Source of the DNA: Bradyrhizobium erythrophlei | GTDB taxonomy: Bacteria > Pseudomonadota > Alphaproteobacteria > Rhizobiales > Xanthobacteraceae | NCBI GenBank assembly: GCA_900129675.1 | Contig: FSRD01000001.1 | Location: 1,911,501 to 1,975,500, forward strand | Direction of reading: 5' to 3' | Length of the DNA: 64,000 bases | Shown here: piece by piece, positions 45,574-54,632 of the stretch | Layout of the letters: each line of letters opens with the position of its first letter | Position numbering within the stretch: the first letter of the stretch is position 1 | Program-made: the position numbers and the translations under genes | Notes under the pieces: model-generated | What the model was told of the DNA's origin: nothing | Seen by the model: the letters and a program-made list of their open reading frames with translations, nothing else | The model's database searches: none

Positions 45574-46044
45574 TCAGGCGCACCCGTTCGTAGCAACCTC
45601 GACCCAGGTTCTGGTCATCAGAAGCGTACCGTCATTCATCTCGGCGACCGCCAGAACATCTTGCGGTTGGGCCAGGCGGATGCGTGTGGACACCCGGGGT
45701 TCGCTGCGCTGCGGAACGAAATGAAAGGTTGCGACAGTGATGAGCGGATTACGCGGCGCCAGCACACGGACATCCCGCACATGATCGGCTTCAGTCATGG
45801 GGCTGTCGATCACGAGCGTAAGCGGCACGGTGTAGCCGTTAGCGAACACCCGCGGCATCGCAAGGTGAAGGCGATCTGACTCCGTCGGGGTTTTTCCGGT
45901 CAGATGCTTGATCAGCTCTGCCGCATCGTCGCTGGCGTTCGCCGGTGAGGCAAGCATGACGCCCGCAAAACCAGCGCCCCCCGCAACCGCGGCGGTCAAT
46001 ACGGCCCGGCGCGTAAGGCCGGCTGCCCTAATCTCCTCGACCAC
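45574..46044 (-). CDS. soxY: Thiosulfate-oxidation carrier subunit SoxY
   Basis: A 156-residue Tat-exported protein (LTRRAVLTAAVAGGAGFAGV). The domain ATFHFVPQRSEPRVSTRIRL and DGTLLMTRTWVEVATNGCA is typical. SoxY carries sulfur on the Cys of a C-terminal GGCGG; here the end is TNGCA, so the Cys is kept but the glycines are mostly lost, as in SoxY-like variants found without a full sox operon. First gene of the soxYZ-cytochrome-fccB operon. Confidence 0.9.
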   Translation of the reverse strand: MVEEIRAAGLTRRAVLTAAVAGGAGFAGVMLASPANASDDAAELIKHLTGKTPTESDRLHLAMPRVFANGYTVPLTLVIDSPMTEADHVRDVRVLAPRNPLITVATFHFVPQRSEPRVSTRIRLAQPQDVLAVAEMNDGTLLMTRTWVEVATNGCA

Positions 46045-46271
46045 GCCACCCTCCCTGCGCCACTAAGGCGATAGATTGGCAGACGTCTCAAGAAAACGAT
46101 CAGACTTGTTACTCCCCAAGGTTATCCTACCTCCGACGGCCTCACAAGGCGCAGTGGCCGTTGTGGCCGCGCCAGGCTTGTTCGGCTCTCGAAGCATCTC
46201 GGGCATTGATCTTATGGACACGGATCGGACAGGCTGTTCCGGGACCAGTCCTGTCGCGACCTTCAATCGGC

Positions 46272-47771
46272 TCAGAACTCCATGTCGTCGCGGTGGGGGC
46301 CGTGGCCATGCCCCGGTAGAGGTGGAGGCGGCGGTTTCGGCAGTTCGGCAACCATCGCCTCGGTTGTGATCAGCAGACTGGCCACCGACGCCGCATCCTG
46401 CAACGCGGTGCGTACCACCTTGGTCGGATCGATGATGCCTTTCTGGATCAGGTTGCCATACTCGCCGGCCTGCGCGTCATAGCCGAACACATACTGCTCG
46501 TTCTCCAGGATCTTGCCGACCACGATCGAGTCGTCCTCACCAGCATTGAGCGCGATCTGGCGCGCCGGCCAGGAGAGCGCCTTCTTGACAATCTCGATTC
46601 CGGTTTTCTGGTCTCTGGTGGCCGCGGTCAGCTTGCCGAGCGCCTTGGTCGCGCGCAAGAGCGCGACCCCGCCGCCCGGCAGGATGCCTTCCTCGACTGC
46701 GGCGCGGGTCGCGTGGATCGCGTCGTCGACACGATCCACGCGGTCCCTTACCTCGACTTCGCGGATCACCGCGACGCCGCCGACGAGTTTCGCCAGGCGT
46801 TCTTGCAGCTTCTCACGATAGTAGTCCGAGGCGGTCTCCTCGATCTCGGCCTTAATCTGAGCCATGCGCGCTTCGATGTCGGCCTTCTTGCCGGCGCCGC
46901 CGACGATGGTCGTGTTATCTTTCCCGATCGAAACCTTCTTGGCGCGGCCCAGCATGTCGAGCTGGACGCTTTCCAGCTTGACGCCAAGATCCTCGGAAAT
47001 CGCCGTGCCCCCGGTCAGGATGGCGATGTCCTGCAGTATGGCCTTGCGACGGTCCCCAAAGCCCGGCGCCTTCACCGCTGCCACCATCAGGCCACTGCGC
47101 AGTTTGTTGACGACGAGAGTTGCGAGCGCCTCGCCCTCGACGTCATCAGCAACGATGAGCAGCGGCTTGCCCGTCTTCAGCACCGCTTCGAGCAGCGGCA
47201 GCAATTCCTGCAGGCCTGAGAGCTTCTTCTCGTAAATCAGGACATAGGGATCCTCGAGTTCGACCGACATCTTGTCGGCGTTGGTGATGAAGTAAGGGGA
47301 GATGTAACCACGGTCGAACTGCATGCCCTTGACCACGTCGAGATTGGTCTCGATCGACTTCGCTTCCTCGACTGTGATTGCGCCTTCGTTGCCGACCTTC
47401 TTCATCGCCTCGGCGAGAAAACGGCCGATCTCTTGGTCACCGTTCGCGGAGATCGTGCCGACCTGAGCGATCTCCTCGTTCGAGGTGACCGCCCTGGAGT
47501 TCGCCTTCAGATGATCGACCACCGCTTTGACAGCGAGGTCCACGCCGCGTTTGAGGTCCATCGGGTTCATGCCGGCAGCGATCGCTTTGGCGCCTTCGTG
47601 AACGATGGACGCGGCCAACACAGTTGCGGTGGTGGTGCCGTCACCGGCAACGTAGGAGGTCTTCAACGCCACCTCGCGCACCATCTGCGCCCCCATGTTC
47701 TCGAATTTGTCCTTGAACTCAATCTCCCTGGCGACGGTGACGCCGTCCTTGGTGATACGGGGCGCGCCGAA
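46272..47771 (-). pseudogene. groEL: Second groEL, 5'-truncated
   Basis: Homology to GroEL begins at [13 protein letters not shown] (position 44 of the intact copy) and runs to a tail ending HRDDMEF. A TAA at 47787-47789 precedes it in frame, and no start or first 43 residues (including [11 protein letters not shown]) exist. An ATG at 47696 could give 474 residues lacking part of the equatorial ATP domain. About five residues are also missing where the intact copy has RVGGATEVE (here IREVEVRD). The tail is His-rich instead of Gly-Met. Nonfunctional as a chaperonin is the likely reading. Confidence 0.85.
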
Positions 47772-48361
47772 TCCCCGAAGGGGGCATTAACGCCGCTTCG
47801 CACGAATTGGGCATCGAGCTCGGCCCTGCGCCTGGGGCCGTTTCTTACGGTAACCGCATGGCCCGACTTCGATGAAACTCGCGCATTAAGCTTGATACCG
47901 GCGCTGCGGGTTAATTCTGTAACTGGTACGCCAGTGACCGTGACCCACGGAGCGATTTGTCATTCGTGGCAATGATAGGAATTCGATTCCGCGACCAGTG
48001 CACGAGGTCGCCTCGGACGAAAAAACATCGCAACCGCAAATGCGAGATTAAACAGGAGCCAGCCAGTTAGACTATAAAATATCATTCCGCCGCCTCGTCT
48101 CTGCTCGACGTGCAAAGGCACTAGAACGTCAGTCGGTCGTCGGACTACCCGGGAGAATACGGGGGTCAGACTGATCTACAAGCCGGCGCCCGAAGTGTTG
48201 CTCTCCGCTAATCGCCGCGCAAGCTGAAATTATAATCTCGCTGCATTGCATTTGAGCCGCAGACGGCTCGTCGAATTCGCGCCGCCACCCTGAAGAACGC
48301 TCTGACATCTCCCCGCCCCAGGGCGCATCCAACCGGAGGTGCGAGCACGGTACAAGGGAAA

Positions 48362-48387
48362 CGGCCCCAGAAATCCAGCTGGGGCCG
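48362..48387. terminator. Hairpin
   Basis: CGGCCCCAG (48362-48370) and CTGGGGCCG (48379-48387) form a perfect 9-bp stem with an 8-base loop. No T-run. Confidence 0.45.
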
Positions 48388-48571
48388 CCAACCTAGTGTG
48401 GATAGGTTTTCTCCCGGCCAGGGGGCTTGGAGGGGCATGGTACTGCCCTAGTTAGGATACTCGCGACGCGGAATTAGGACACTCGATACGATAGGAACCC
48501 GCGGCGCCGGGAAAACTTAGTAGTTGCCGCCGCAAGGCTCACGCCCCGAGTAGCGGCGGCTTGGAATGGCG

Positions 48572-48610
48572 GCCCCAGCGCGTCAACATGGGCTGGGGCG
48601 GTTTTCTTTG
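48572..48610 (+). terminator. Terminator-like hairpin
   Basis: GCCCCAGC (48572-48579) and GCTGGGGC (48592-48599) pair and are followed by GGTTTTCTTT on the plus strand. No intact upstream gene explains it; it may outlast a lost gene. Confidence 0.5.
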
Positions 48611-48669
48611 CCGCTCGCAAAGGATCCGGGACCAAGGCGTCTCTCTGCGCCAAATCGGGGAGTTTCGAT

Positions 48670-49083
48670 TTGCAGTGCCGCATAGCACGGATAGCTGTGC
48701 TAGTAGCCGCCTGCGGTCTAGCCGCAGCATCGGCGCAAGCACGGGACATTGAAACACTTCAAGAGCTCTTTTCGATTTTGCAGCGATGTTGGAGACCGCC
48801 TCCCATGGATCGTGCCTTTGCGGACATGAGGGTGACCGTCCGATTTTCTCTTAAATCAAATGGAGAGCTTGTTGGGGAGCCGCGTATTACTTTCGTTACG
48901 CCAAGTGCGCCACGAGCTACAGCTGACGCATATCGCGAGGCTGCTATCTCTTCGATTGATCGTTGTTTGCCACTCCCACTGAGCAGTAAGCTGGGAGGCG
49001 CGGTGGCTGGACGGGCGCTTGCCCTACAATTCATCGATCGACGGCAAAAAATGAGACAGGCCTCCGGTTTGCGCCGACCTTAG
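48670..49083 (+). CDS. Secreted TolA/TonB C-terminal-like protein
   Basis: A 137-residue exported protein starting at TTG with GGGGAG seven bases upstream. Signal peptide 1-24 (VLVAACGLAAASAQA). The mature part (LQRCWRPPPMDRAFADMRVT, VRFSLKSNGELVGEP, AYREAAISSIDRCLPLPL) has the alternating strand-helix pattern of TolA/TonB C-terminal domains seen in Bradyrhizobium secreted proteins. Two Cys may form a disulfide. Function unknown. Confidence 0.65.
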   Translation: MQCRIARIAVLVAACGLAAASAQARDIETLQELFSILQRCWRPPPMDRAFADMRVTVRFSLKSNGELVGEPRITFVTPSAPRATADAYREAAISSIDRCLPLPLSSKLGGAVAGRALALQFIDRRQKMRQASGLRRP

Positions 49084-49124
49084 GGGGCGCGCGCGTTCAT
49101 CGTAGCTCGGCGGGACTTGTACCC

Positions 49125-49753
49125 GTGCCACCTGGACCGATCTGGGAGGCGGCGTGTTGGGTCCATGCGCGGCGCCCGTTCTTTGCCATGGCCGATATCG
49201 AAGAGAATGCGCGGCGCAAGGCTGCCGGCAAAAAGGAAATCTCTCTGTCTCCGATCGCGATCGAGGTCGTGCGGCGGATCGATGCGCTGTTTGAGATCGA
49301 GCGCTCCATCAATGGCAAGAGTACTGAGGAGCGCCTGGAGGTGCGGCAGACGCTAAGCCGACCTCTGGTCGAGGATCTTCAGGTCTATATGCGCGAACAG
49401 CTCGCTAAGCTCTCCCGGGGGCACGACCTGGCCAAGGCGTTCAATTACATCCTGAAGCGATGGGCGAGCTTCACGCTGTTCCTTAAGGACGGACGTGTGT
49501 GCCTATCCAACAATGCCGCCGAGGCATAGCTCTTGGCCGGAAATCTTGGCTGTTCTGCGGATCCGATCGCGGCGGACGACGCGCTGCGGCCATGTACAGC
49601 CTGATTGTCTCGGCCAAAATGAACGGCATCGATCCGCAGGCGTGGCTCACGGATATCCTCGCCCGCATCGCCGCCTATCCCGCTCATCGGCTGGACGAGC
49701 TATTGCCCTGGAATTGGACGCCGGCGACGGCGATCTCCGCTCGAGCTGCGTGA
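49125..49753 (+). pseudogene. IS66 transposase (tnpC) 3' remnant, frameshifted
   Basis: First frame: WEAACWVHARRPFFAMADIE, then IERSINGKSTEERLEVRQ and LFLKDGRVCLSNNAAEA, then a stop. The protein continues in another frame from about 49520 (RGIALGRKSWLFCGSDRGG, ending RLDELLPWNWTPA). Only the C-terminal third of TnpC remains, with a frameshift at about 49525. It may be the far end of the IS66 whose tnpAB is at 42986. Confidence 0.85.
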
Positions 49754-49756
49754 CCA

Positions 49757-49955
49757 TGACCGGAACCGTGCCCGGCATTCCCAATAAGGTGTCCAATCCA
49801 TCGATGAATGCGTTTCCGACCTTAGTCAGCAAGCCAATATTCGCCGGAATTCCAATCGCCGAAGAAACGCCTTCGACAAATTTCATCACGCCTTTGGCAA
49901 AGTTATCACGCTGTACCTTGTACAAGATGACACTTACGGCAACATTTCCGCCTCG
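49757..49955 (-). pseudogene. Fragment of an unknown minus-strand gene
   Basis: The frame encodes VILYKVQRDNFAKGVMKFVE, GVSSAIGIPANIGLLTKVGN and AFIDGLDTLLGMPGTVP, which has good protein composition with Gly-rich helices. It has no start: it is cut at about 49955 by the transposase copy. Not recognised. Confidence 0.35.
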
Positions 49956-50750
49956 AAATGGGTGTGGACCGTCGTCAAATGGCACCGCGCTGGCTTCCGT
50001 GTATATTGGCGATGGAAATCGAAACCGCGGGGTGGCAGGCCAACAGTTCCGTTGGAGATACGCAAGCTTATCCGCGAGATCAGCATTGCCAATCCTCTGT
50101 GGGGAGCGCCTCGAATCCATGGAGAACTCCTCAAGCTCGGCATCGAAATCGGACAAACCAGCGTGGCCAAGTACATGGTCAGACGACGAGACCCGCCGTC
50201 CCAGGGCTGGAGGACATTCCTCCGCAACCACGCGGACGGGATCGCTGCGATGGATATGTTCGTCGTGCCGACAATCTCGTTTCGCCTGCTCTATGGATTG
50301 CTGATCATGGGGTACGGCCGGCGACATATTCTGTGGTTTGGTGTCACAGCGCATCCAACCGCAGAATGGATCGCAAATCAGGTCACGGAAGCATGCGGGT
50401 GGGAACAGGCTCCCCGCTATCTCATTCGTGACCGGGACGGGGCCTATGGAGAGATCCTTATTCGCAGACTCCGATCGATAGGCATCCGCGATCGACCGAC
50501 GTCGCCACGCTCCCCGTGGCAGAACGCATATGCTGAAAGGCTGATCGGTTCGATCCGCAGGGAATGCCTTGACCACGTCCTCGTATTCAGCGAGCGCCAC
50601 CTTCGTCACCTGCTGCTCTGTTACATGAAATATTACAATGCGACCCGCACGCATCTATCCCTGGAGAAAGATGCACCGGTCTCGCGCGCCGTCGATCGCG
50701 CCGGACACATTCTTTGTCGCCCAATCTTGGGCGGACTTCATCAGGGACTA
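49940..50750 (+). pseudogene. Integrase-type (rve) transposase, 5'-truncated
   Basis: Same family as the copy at 1-861: KWHRAGFRVYWRWKS, ANPLWGAPRIHGELLKLG, Asp in AAMDMFV, Asp in RDRDGAYG and Glu in AYAERLIG, then LSLEKDAPVSRAVD. The N-terminal part before WTVVKWHRAG is absent, and the extreme C terminus (HHYVRV) is displaced about 270 bases downstream, next to the element end. A complete product is not encoded, although the catalytic core is open. Confidence 0.8.
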
Positions 50751-51056
50751 GCTGGTCATCAGACTCAAATCGGACAACGCCGACGAGGCTTCCGATTCAC
50801 GGGATGACCAGCCGCTCATGATCCCCTGGCAGAAACCACCATCCAAAAGATCCCGCCCGATCCTGCTCCCGCACAATGCATCTCGAAGCGACACCCGTCC
50901 GGAACCGTTCGGGCTGGACCCTGCAGCCCAATTTTCAATTCTTCTTCCGTCGAGGCCGAAGACCGCCGCATCCCTCAGCAATTTCCCGGGATTGGCACCC
51001 AGTGGGTCGGTCGCAATCACTACGTCCGGGTTTAGGTTTTCGGTACACACAGGTCG
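50751..51056 (+). mobile_element. Displaced right end of the transposase element
   Basis: After GGLHQ the expected tail is interrupted by about 270 bases of unrelated sequence. Then GRNHYVRV and TTTTCGGTACACACAG, the element end, follow. CTGGTCATC (50752-50760) and GATGACCAG (50803-50811) are inverted within it. Either a second insertion or recombination between two copies produced this. Confidence 0.55.
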
Positions 51057-51540
51057 TCCGTGACGCCGCGGTGCTCGTTAGTTTGCGTCGGGCGTAGTAT
51101 GTTGCTGTCTGTCGCCCGCGAACCATCAGAACTTGAGCACGGTGCGCATTGTACAACAATTCCGGCGACGAGCTGTGCGAGGGCCTCGCGGTCCCCCAAT
51201 CGCACCGCGCAAGATGTCGCTCTGTTCTGTTTTGCGGCAAGATGTTTCCTCAAGGATTTTACAACGGTATCTTCGACGTCAGCGGCGGGAACGCGGGAGA
51301 CCAATCCGGCTGACGCAGTTTTCGCCTCTCTATGCGGGAAAGGCGTCGACACGTAGTAGCGATAGCGACCACCGGCTTTGGTTGCATGGGTCGGAATCAT
51401 GCGATGTCCGGCGTCGTCAAACAGCGTTCGAGGTAGCGCCGGAAGATTGATCTGACCAGTTCAGCTTCTTCTTCGACGATGGCGATCTTGCCGTCGTTCA
51501 TCTTATAGCCGAGAGGAAGATTGCCGCTTGCGAAGTCAAG
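51057..51540 (-). pseudogene. Serine recombinase fragments
   Basis: Two pieces of a large serine recombinase: NLPLGYKMNDGKIAIVEEEA and ELVRSIFRRYLE (about 51540-51440), then after a frame change GGRYRYYVSTPFPHREAKTA and VEDTVVKSLRKHLAAKQNRA (about 51390-51160). The catalytic N terminus is absent and the 3' end is cut by the transposase end at 51056. Confidence 0.75.
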
Positions 51541-51849
51541 GATGATCTTCGCCACCCGTTGATCGAGTGCGACGCACAGCAAAACACCACGCTCGCCGGG
51601 CACCAACGCGTCCCGATGATCGCAGAGCCCCGCGATGTAGGTGGCGACTGTCGCTATTGCTTTGGACTTTCCGCCTCTTCGCCCGACCACGCCGGCAAAC
51701 TGTTCGATACGTTGCAGCGGCTCGTGCTCGCGGCCGGTCAGCTTGGTGAAGATCGCGCGCTCGTCCTCCCTGAGCTCCTCGCCCATCGCCGCAATCAGCA
51801 GCGCCCGCCATGACCTCCAACTGTCGCCCGCGATCGCGGTGCCGAGCAA
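51541..51849 (-). pseudogene. Phage terminase large subunit N-terminal fragment
   Basis: Encodes MLGTAIAGDSWRSWRALLIA, EPLQRIEQFAGVVGRRGGKS with the Walker A-like GRRGGKS, then KAIATVATYIAGLCDHRDAL and VAKIILDFA. This is the ATPase start of a TerL-type protein. It is fused in frame to the serine recombinase fragment (SGNLPLGYK). It marks a vanished prophage. Confidence 0.75.
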
Positions 51850-51966
51850 GTTTGGCTGCGGCGCTTCGCGACCGAGTTAGCACGCGAGGAAGCCCGCATG
51901 CTCTGCGACGAGCTGATGGCGGAAGAAGCGATGGCTCTGATCAGGCACGATCTGATCGCTGCGTAA
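51850..51966 (+). pseudogene. 3' fragment of an unrecognised small gene
   Basis: A frame without start encodes QVWLRRFATELAREEARMLC, then DELMAEEAMALIRHDLIAA and TAA. It has helical, charged composition and ends normally, but its 5' end is lost at the terminase fragment. Confidence 0.35.
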
Positions 51967-52025
51967 CCTATCTGCCTTCTAGGGCGAAAGTTGTTACACC
52001 CAGCGGGAACTACTCAGATTTCGCA

Positions 52026-53462
52026 TTAATTCTTTTGGATGACGCACTGCCCGCCGGCACTTTTCAAGTTGCCGCAGAACTGGGCCGCCTCTTCGGTGGA
52101 TCCGAACGGGCCGACCATGGTGCGGTAATAGACCCCCTTATCGCCGAGATCGGCGCGCTTGATGACCGGCGGACGGGACCCCAGCGCGGCCGGAAACTTG
52201 TTTTGCAGCGCGCGGTAGGTCGCCTGCGTGTCGGCCTCGTTCTTCTGCGAGGAGACCTGAACCAGATAACCGCCGCCGGCCGAGGGAGCCGTCTGGACGG
52301 CATTGGTGGCGGCGAGACGGGTCGGCGGCGCCGGATCGGATGCTGGCTCGCTGTGTGACGACAGCGTCAGCGGTGCGTTGGCGCCGGCATTGGCGGCCGA
52401 TGGGTTACGCTGGGCCGGAGCAGTTGGCGCGGACGCTGATCGGGCAGCGGGGTCCGGTTTTGCAGGTGCGGCCGCACCCGCCGGGATCCCACCGTTCTCG
52501 GCGGCATCGCCCTTCACGGTGAGCGCCTTGATCTTGCGCGGCTCGTTGTTCGGCATCGTGCCGTTCGCGGCCGTCGCCAGCGCCGGGCCGGTGGGAGAAA
52601 CGCTCGCAGCCGGCGGCGGGCTGCTGTTCTGGTTCAGCGGCGGAAATTCCACGAGCGACGCGCCGGACCTGGAATTGACGTCAACCGGGGCTTCCTCGCG
52701 CGATACCAGCTTTTCACCGCCGTCGCCCGGCGGCATGCGGTCGGGGATCTTGGAGGCGCCACCATCAGACTGGGCCGGCACCACCTTGGTCGGGCTGTTG
52801 TCGGCCGTGATGATCGGCGGCTCGCCGCTGCGCGGAGAGCCAACATAGGTTCGATAGGCGAAGGCAGCCCCCGTCCCCACCACGGCCAGTGCCAGCACCG
52901 CGGCAACGGTCACGATCCTACCGCTGCGAGTGCGCGGCTCCGGCTCTTCCTCATAGTCGCGTTGATAGGCGTAAGGATCGTCCCGATAGGCCGGATCGCG
53001 AGCATTTTCCTGCTCGACGGATTTGATCGGGCCATAAAGCGCGTCGTCATAGCGTGACGGATCAGCCGGCTGCTCGTCCGTGTCTTGTTGTGGCTCGTGA
53101 TGGTCCTGTTCTGACGCTGCGGCTGGCGGGGCCGCGTAGCGGTGCAAAGGATGCACGGGGCTCGGCTGCACCGGCTCTTCGTATTCCTGCTGTGGCGGGG
53201 CTTCCTGCCTGGCGCGCTGCCTCCATGGCGGCGGCCCAGCGGGCGCGCTCGCTTCTTCCTCCGCGGGGGCGTATTGCGGGCGGACATTGGCCCGCGACTG
53301 CAGCGGAAGGGGGGGCTTGGCCGGGGTGCCGAACGGATCGGTCTGCCCGGTCAGCTGCGCCAGTTCCGCCAGCGGATCGCTCTCGCCGCGCACATAGGGA
53401 TTTGCACCGCGATCATGGTCGGCGTCGGTAGGAAAAGGTCGGTCCTGATAATGATCAGCCAT
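52026..53462 (-). CDS. SPOR-domain membrane protein
   Basis: A 478-residue bitopic protein. A long acidic, Pro/Gln-rich cytoplasmic N terminus precedes one helix (RIVTVAAVLALAVVGTGAAF, about 194-216), then a Pro/Ala-rich periplasmic linker and a C-terminal SPOR domain (GGYLVQVSSQKNEADTQATY, YYRTMVGPFGSTEEAAQFCG). SPOR domains bind denuded peptidoglycan at the division site. ATG 53462 (MADHYQDRPFPTDADHDRG) is the family start. It sits next to a min-ftsZ cluster on the other strand, fitting a division role. Confidence 0.88.
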   Translation of the reverse strand: MADHYQDRPFPTDADHDRGANPYVRGESDPLAELAQLTGQTDPFGTPAKPPLPLQSRANVRPQYAPAEEEASAPAGPPPWRQRARQEAPPQQEYEEPVQPSPVHPLHRYAAPPAAASEQDHHEPQQDTDEQPADPSRYDDALYGPIKSVEQENARDPAYRDDPYAYQRDYEEEPEPRTRSGRIVTVAAVLALAVVGTGAAFAYRTYVGSPRSGEPPIITADNSPTKVVPAQSDGGASKIPDRMPPGDGGEKLVSREEAPVDVNSRSGASLVEFPPLNQNSSPPPAASVSPTGPALATAANGTMPNNEPRKIKALTVKGDAAENGGIPAGAAAPAKPDPAARSASAPTAPAQRNPSAANAGANAPLTLSSHSEPASDPAPPTRLAATNAVQTAPSAGGGYLVQVSSQKNEADTQATYRALQNKFPAALGSRPPVIKRADLGDKGVYYRTMVGPFGSTEEAAQFCGNLKSAGGQCVIQKN

Positions 53463-53637
53463 CGTGAAGATGCATCCCCTTGGGGGCAGCGGCAACCCGC
53501 CACGACCACCGAGTCATGACAAACGAATTGGCCCCTGCCAGACACCGCATCTCGGCCGGAGAGTGGCTGCCGAGAACGGCTAAGCCCAATGCCAGACCCG
53601 AGACGACGCTTCGGACCGTCGCCGGCCGTGCCTTCAT
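53455..53637 (-). CDS. Possible small secreted protein
   Basis: From ATG 53637: MKARPATVRSVVSGLALGLA, VLGSHSPAEMRCLAGANSFV, then a Trp/Arg-rich end. A signal-peptide-like start and an overlap of eight bases with the SPOR gene start would suit a coupled upstream gene. No family recognised; tentative. Confidence 0.3.
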   Translation of the reverse strand: MKARPATVRSVVSGLALGLAVLGSHSPAEMRCLAGANSFVMTRWSWRVAAAPKGMHLHDG

Positions 53638-53858
53638 GGTGTCCGCATGAGGCACCGACGGCTACACTTTGAAATCAGCTAAAAGCTGAGAAATTAAGGC
53701 ACGGGATGCCATTCATACGCGAATCACCTCATCGCCCAGGTGATTGATGATCTTTACGGCGATACGACCTTTCTTCGGTTTATCGAAGGGACTGACAGAA
53801 AGTGCGGCCTTTGCACGGCGTACACCCGAATCGAACCTTTGCATCGCCCGCCAACGCA

Positions 53859-53873
53859 TTAACCAACTGTTAA
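53859..53873. promoter_or_regulatory. CtrA-type binding motif upstream of minC
   Basis: TTAA (53859-53862), seven bases, TTAA (53870-53873) exactly fit the alphaproteobacterial CtrA consensus TTAA-N7-TTAA. It lies 50 bases before the minC start; a further TTAACCA follows at 53889. CtrA is a cell-cycle regulator known to control division genes in this class. Occupancy is inferred. Confidence 0.65.
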
Positions 53874-53923
53874 CCAAGACCGCCGAATGTTAACCATTCA
53901 ATAAAAGTGACGAGTCGACCACG

Positions 53924-54613
53924 ATGGACGCGATTGCGAAGGTCACACGTCAATCATTCCGGATGCGAGGCCGTTCTTTCGTCGCGCTCGCCTTTTGCCC
54001 GGTCGTTCCGATCGCGGGCTGGCTTGAAGAAATAGATGTAACTCTTGCCCGTTCGCCGGGGTTTTTTGCCGGCAAGCCGGCGGTGCTCGATTTGTCCGCT
54101 GTCGACCTTAGCCAATCGGCTATCGCTCACCTCATCACAAGCCTGGAACAACGGAACATCCGCATCCTTGGCACTGAGGGCGTGGATGCCGCTCAGCTCA
54201 CGACGCGCATGCCGCCTTTGCTGACCGGCGGACGCGACTGCCTGCTCGTGCAGAACGAACCGAAGAAGCCTGAGGCTAAACCAAAGCCTATCTCGCTGTT
54301 GCTCGACAGCCCCGTGCGCTCTGGTCAGTCGATCTTTAGCGAGGGCGACGTGACCGTGCTGGGTTCGGTCGCTTCAGGCGCGGAGATCGTCGCCGGCGGG
54401 TCTATTCATGTTTATGGAGCGCTTCGCGGTCGTGCGATGGCGGGTTCCAGCGGCAACGCTGCAGCTCGGATCTTCTGTCAAAAGATTGAAGCCGAGTTGT
54501 TGGCCATCAACGGCTACTACCAGACCGCGGAAGAAATAGACGTCGCCTTGCGCAATCGTCCGGCTCAGGCGTGGTTGGAAGGCACCATTATGAAGATCAC
54601 GCCGCTAAGCTAA
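53924..54613 (+). CDS. minC: Septum-site inhibitor MinC
   Basis: A 229-residue inhibitor of FtsZ polymerisation. N-terminal domain FRMRGRSFVALAFCPVVPIA then the C-terminal beta-helix starting RSGQSIFSEGDVTVLGSVAS, GAEIVAGGSIHVYGALRGRA and ARIFCQKIEAELLAINGYYQ, which dimerises and binds MinD. First gene of a minC-minD-minE cluster, preceded by a CtrA-type motif. Confidence 0.93.
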   Translation: MDAIAKVTRQSFRMRGRSFVALAFCPVVPIAGWLEEIDVTLARSPGFFAGKPAVLDLSAVDLSQSAIAHLITSLEQRNIRILGTEGVDAAQLTTRMPPLLTGGRDCLLVQNEPKKPEAKPKPISLLLDSPVRSGQSIFSEGDVTVLGSVASGAEIVAGGSIHVYGALRGRAMAGSSGNAAARIFCQKIEAELLAINGYYQTAEEIDVALRNRPAQAWLEGTIMKITPLS

Positions 54614-54632
54614 TTCGGTCAGGGAGATAACA

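Larger units (their letters stand above)
47772..48669. other. Gene-less stretch upstream of the groEL remnant
   Basis: No intact gene. Near 47790-47880 on the minus strand a frame reads AVTVRNGPRRRAELDAQF, which faintly recalls the missing groEL segment [20 protein letters not shown] frame near 48290 on the minus strand (SSGWRREFDEP) echoes the protein at 61790. Two hairpins are listed separately. Confidence 0.4.
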
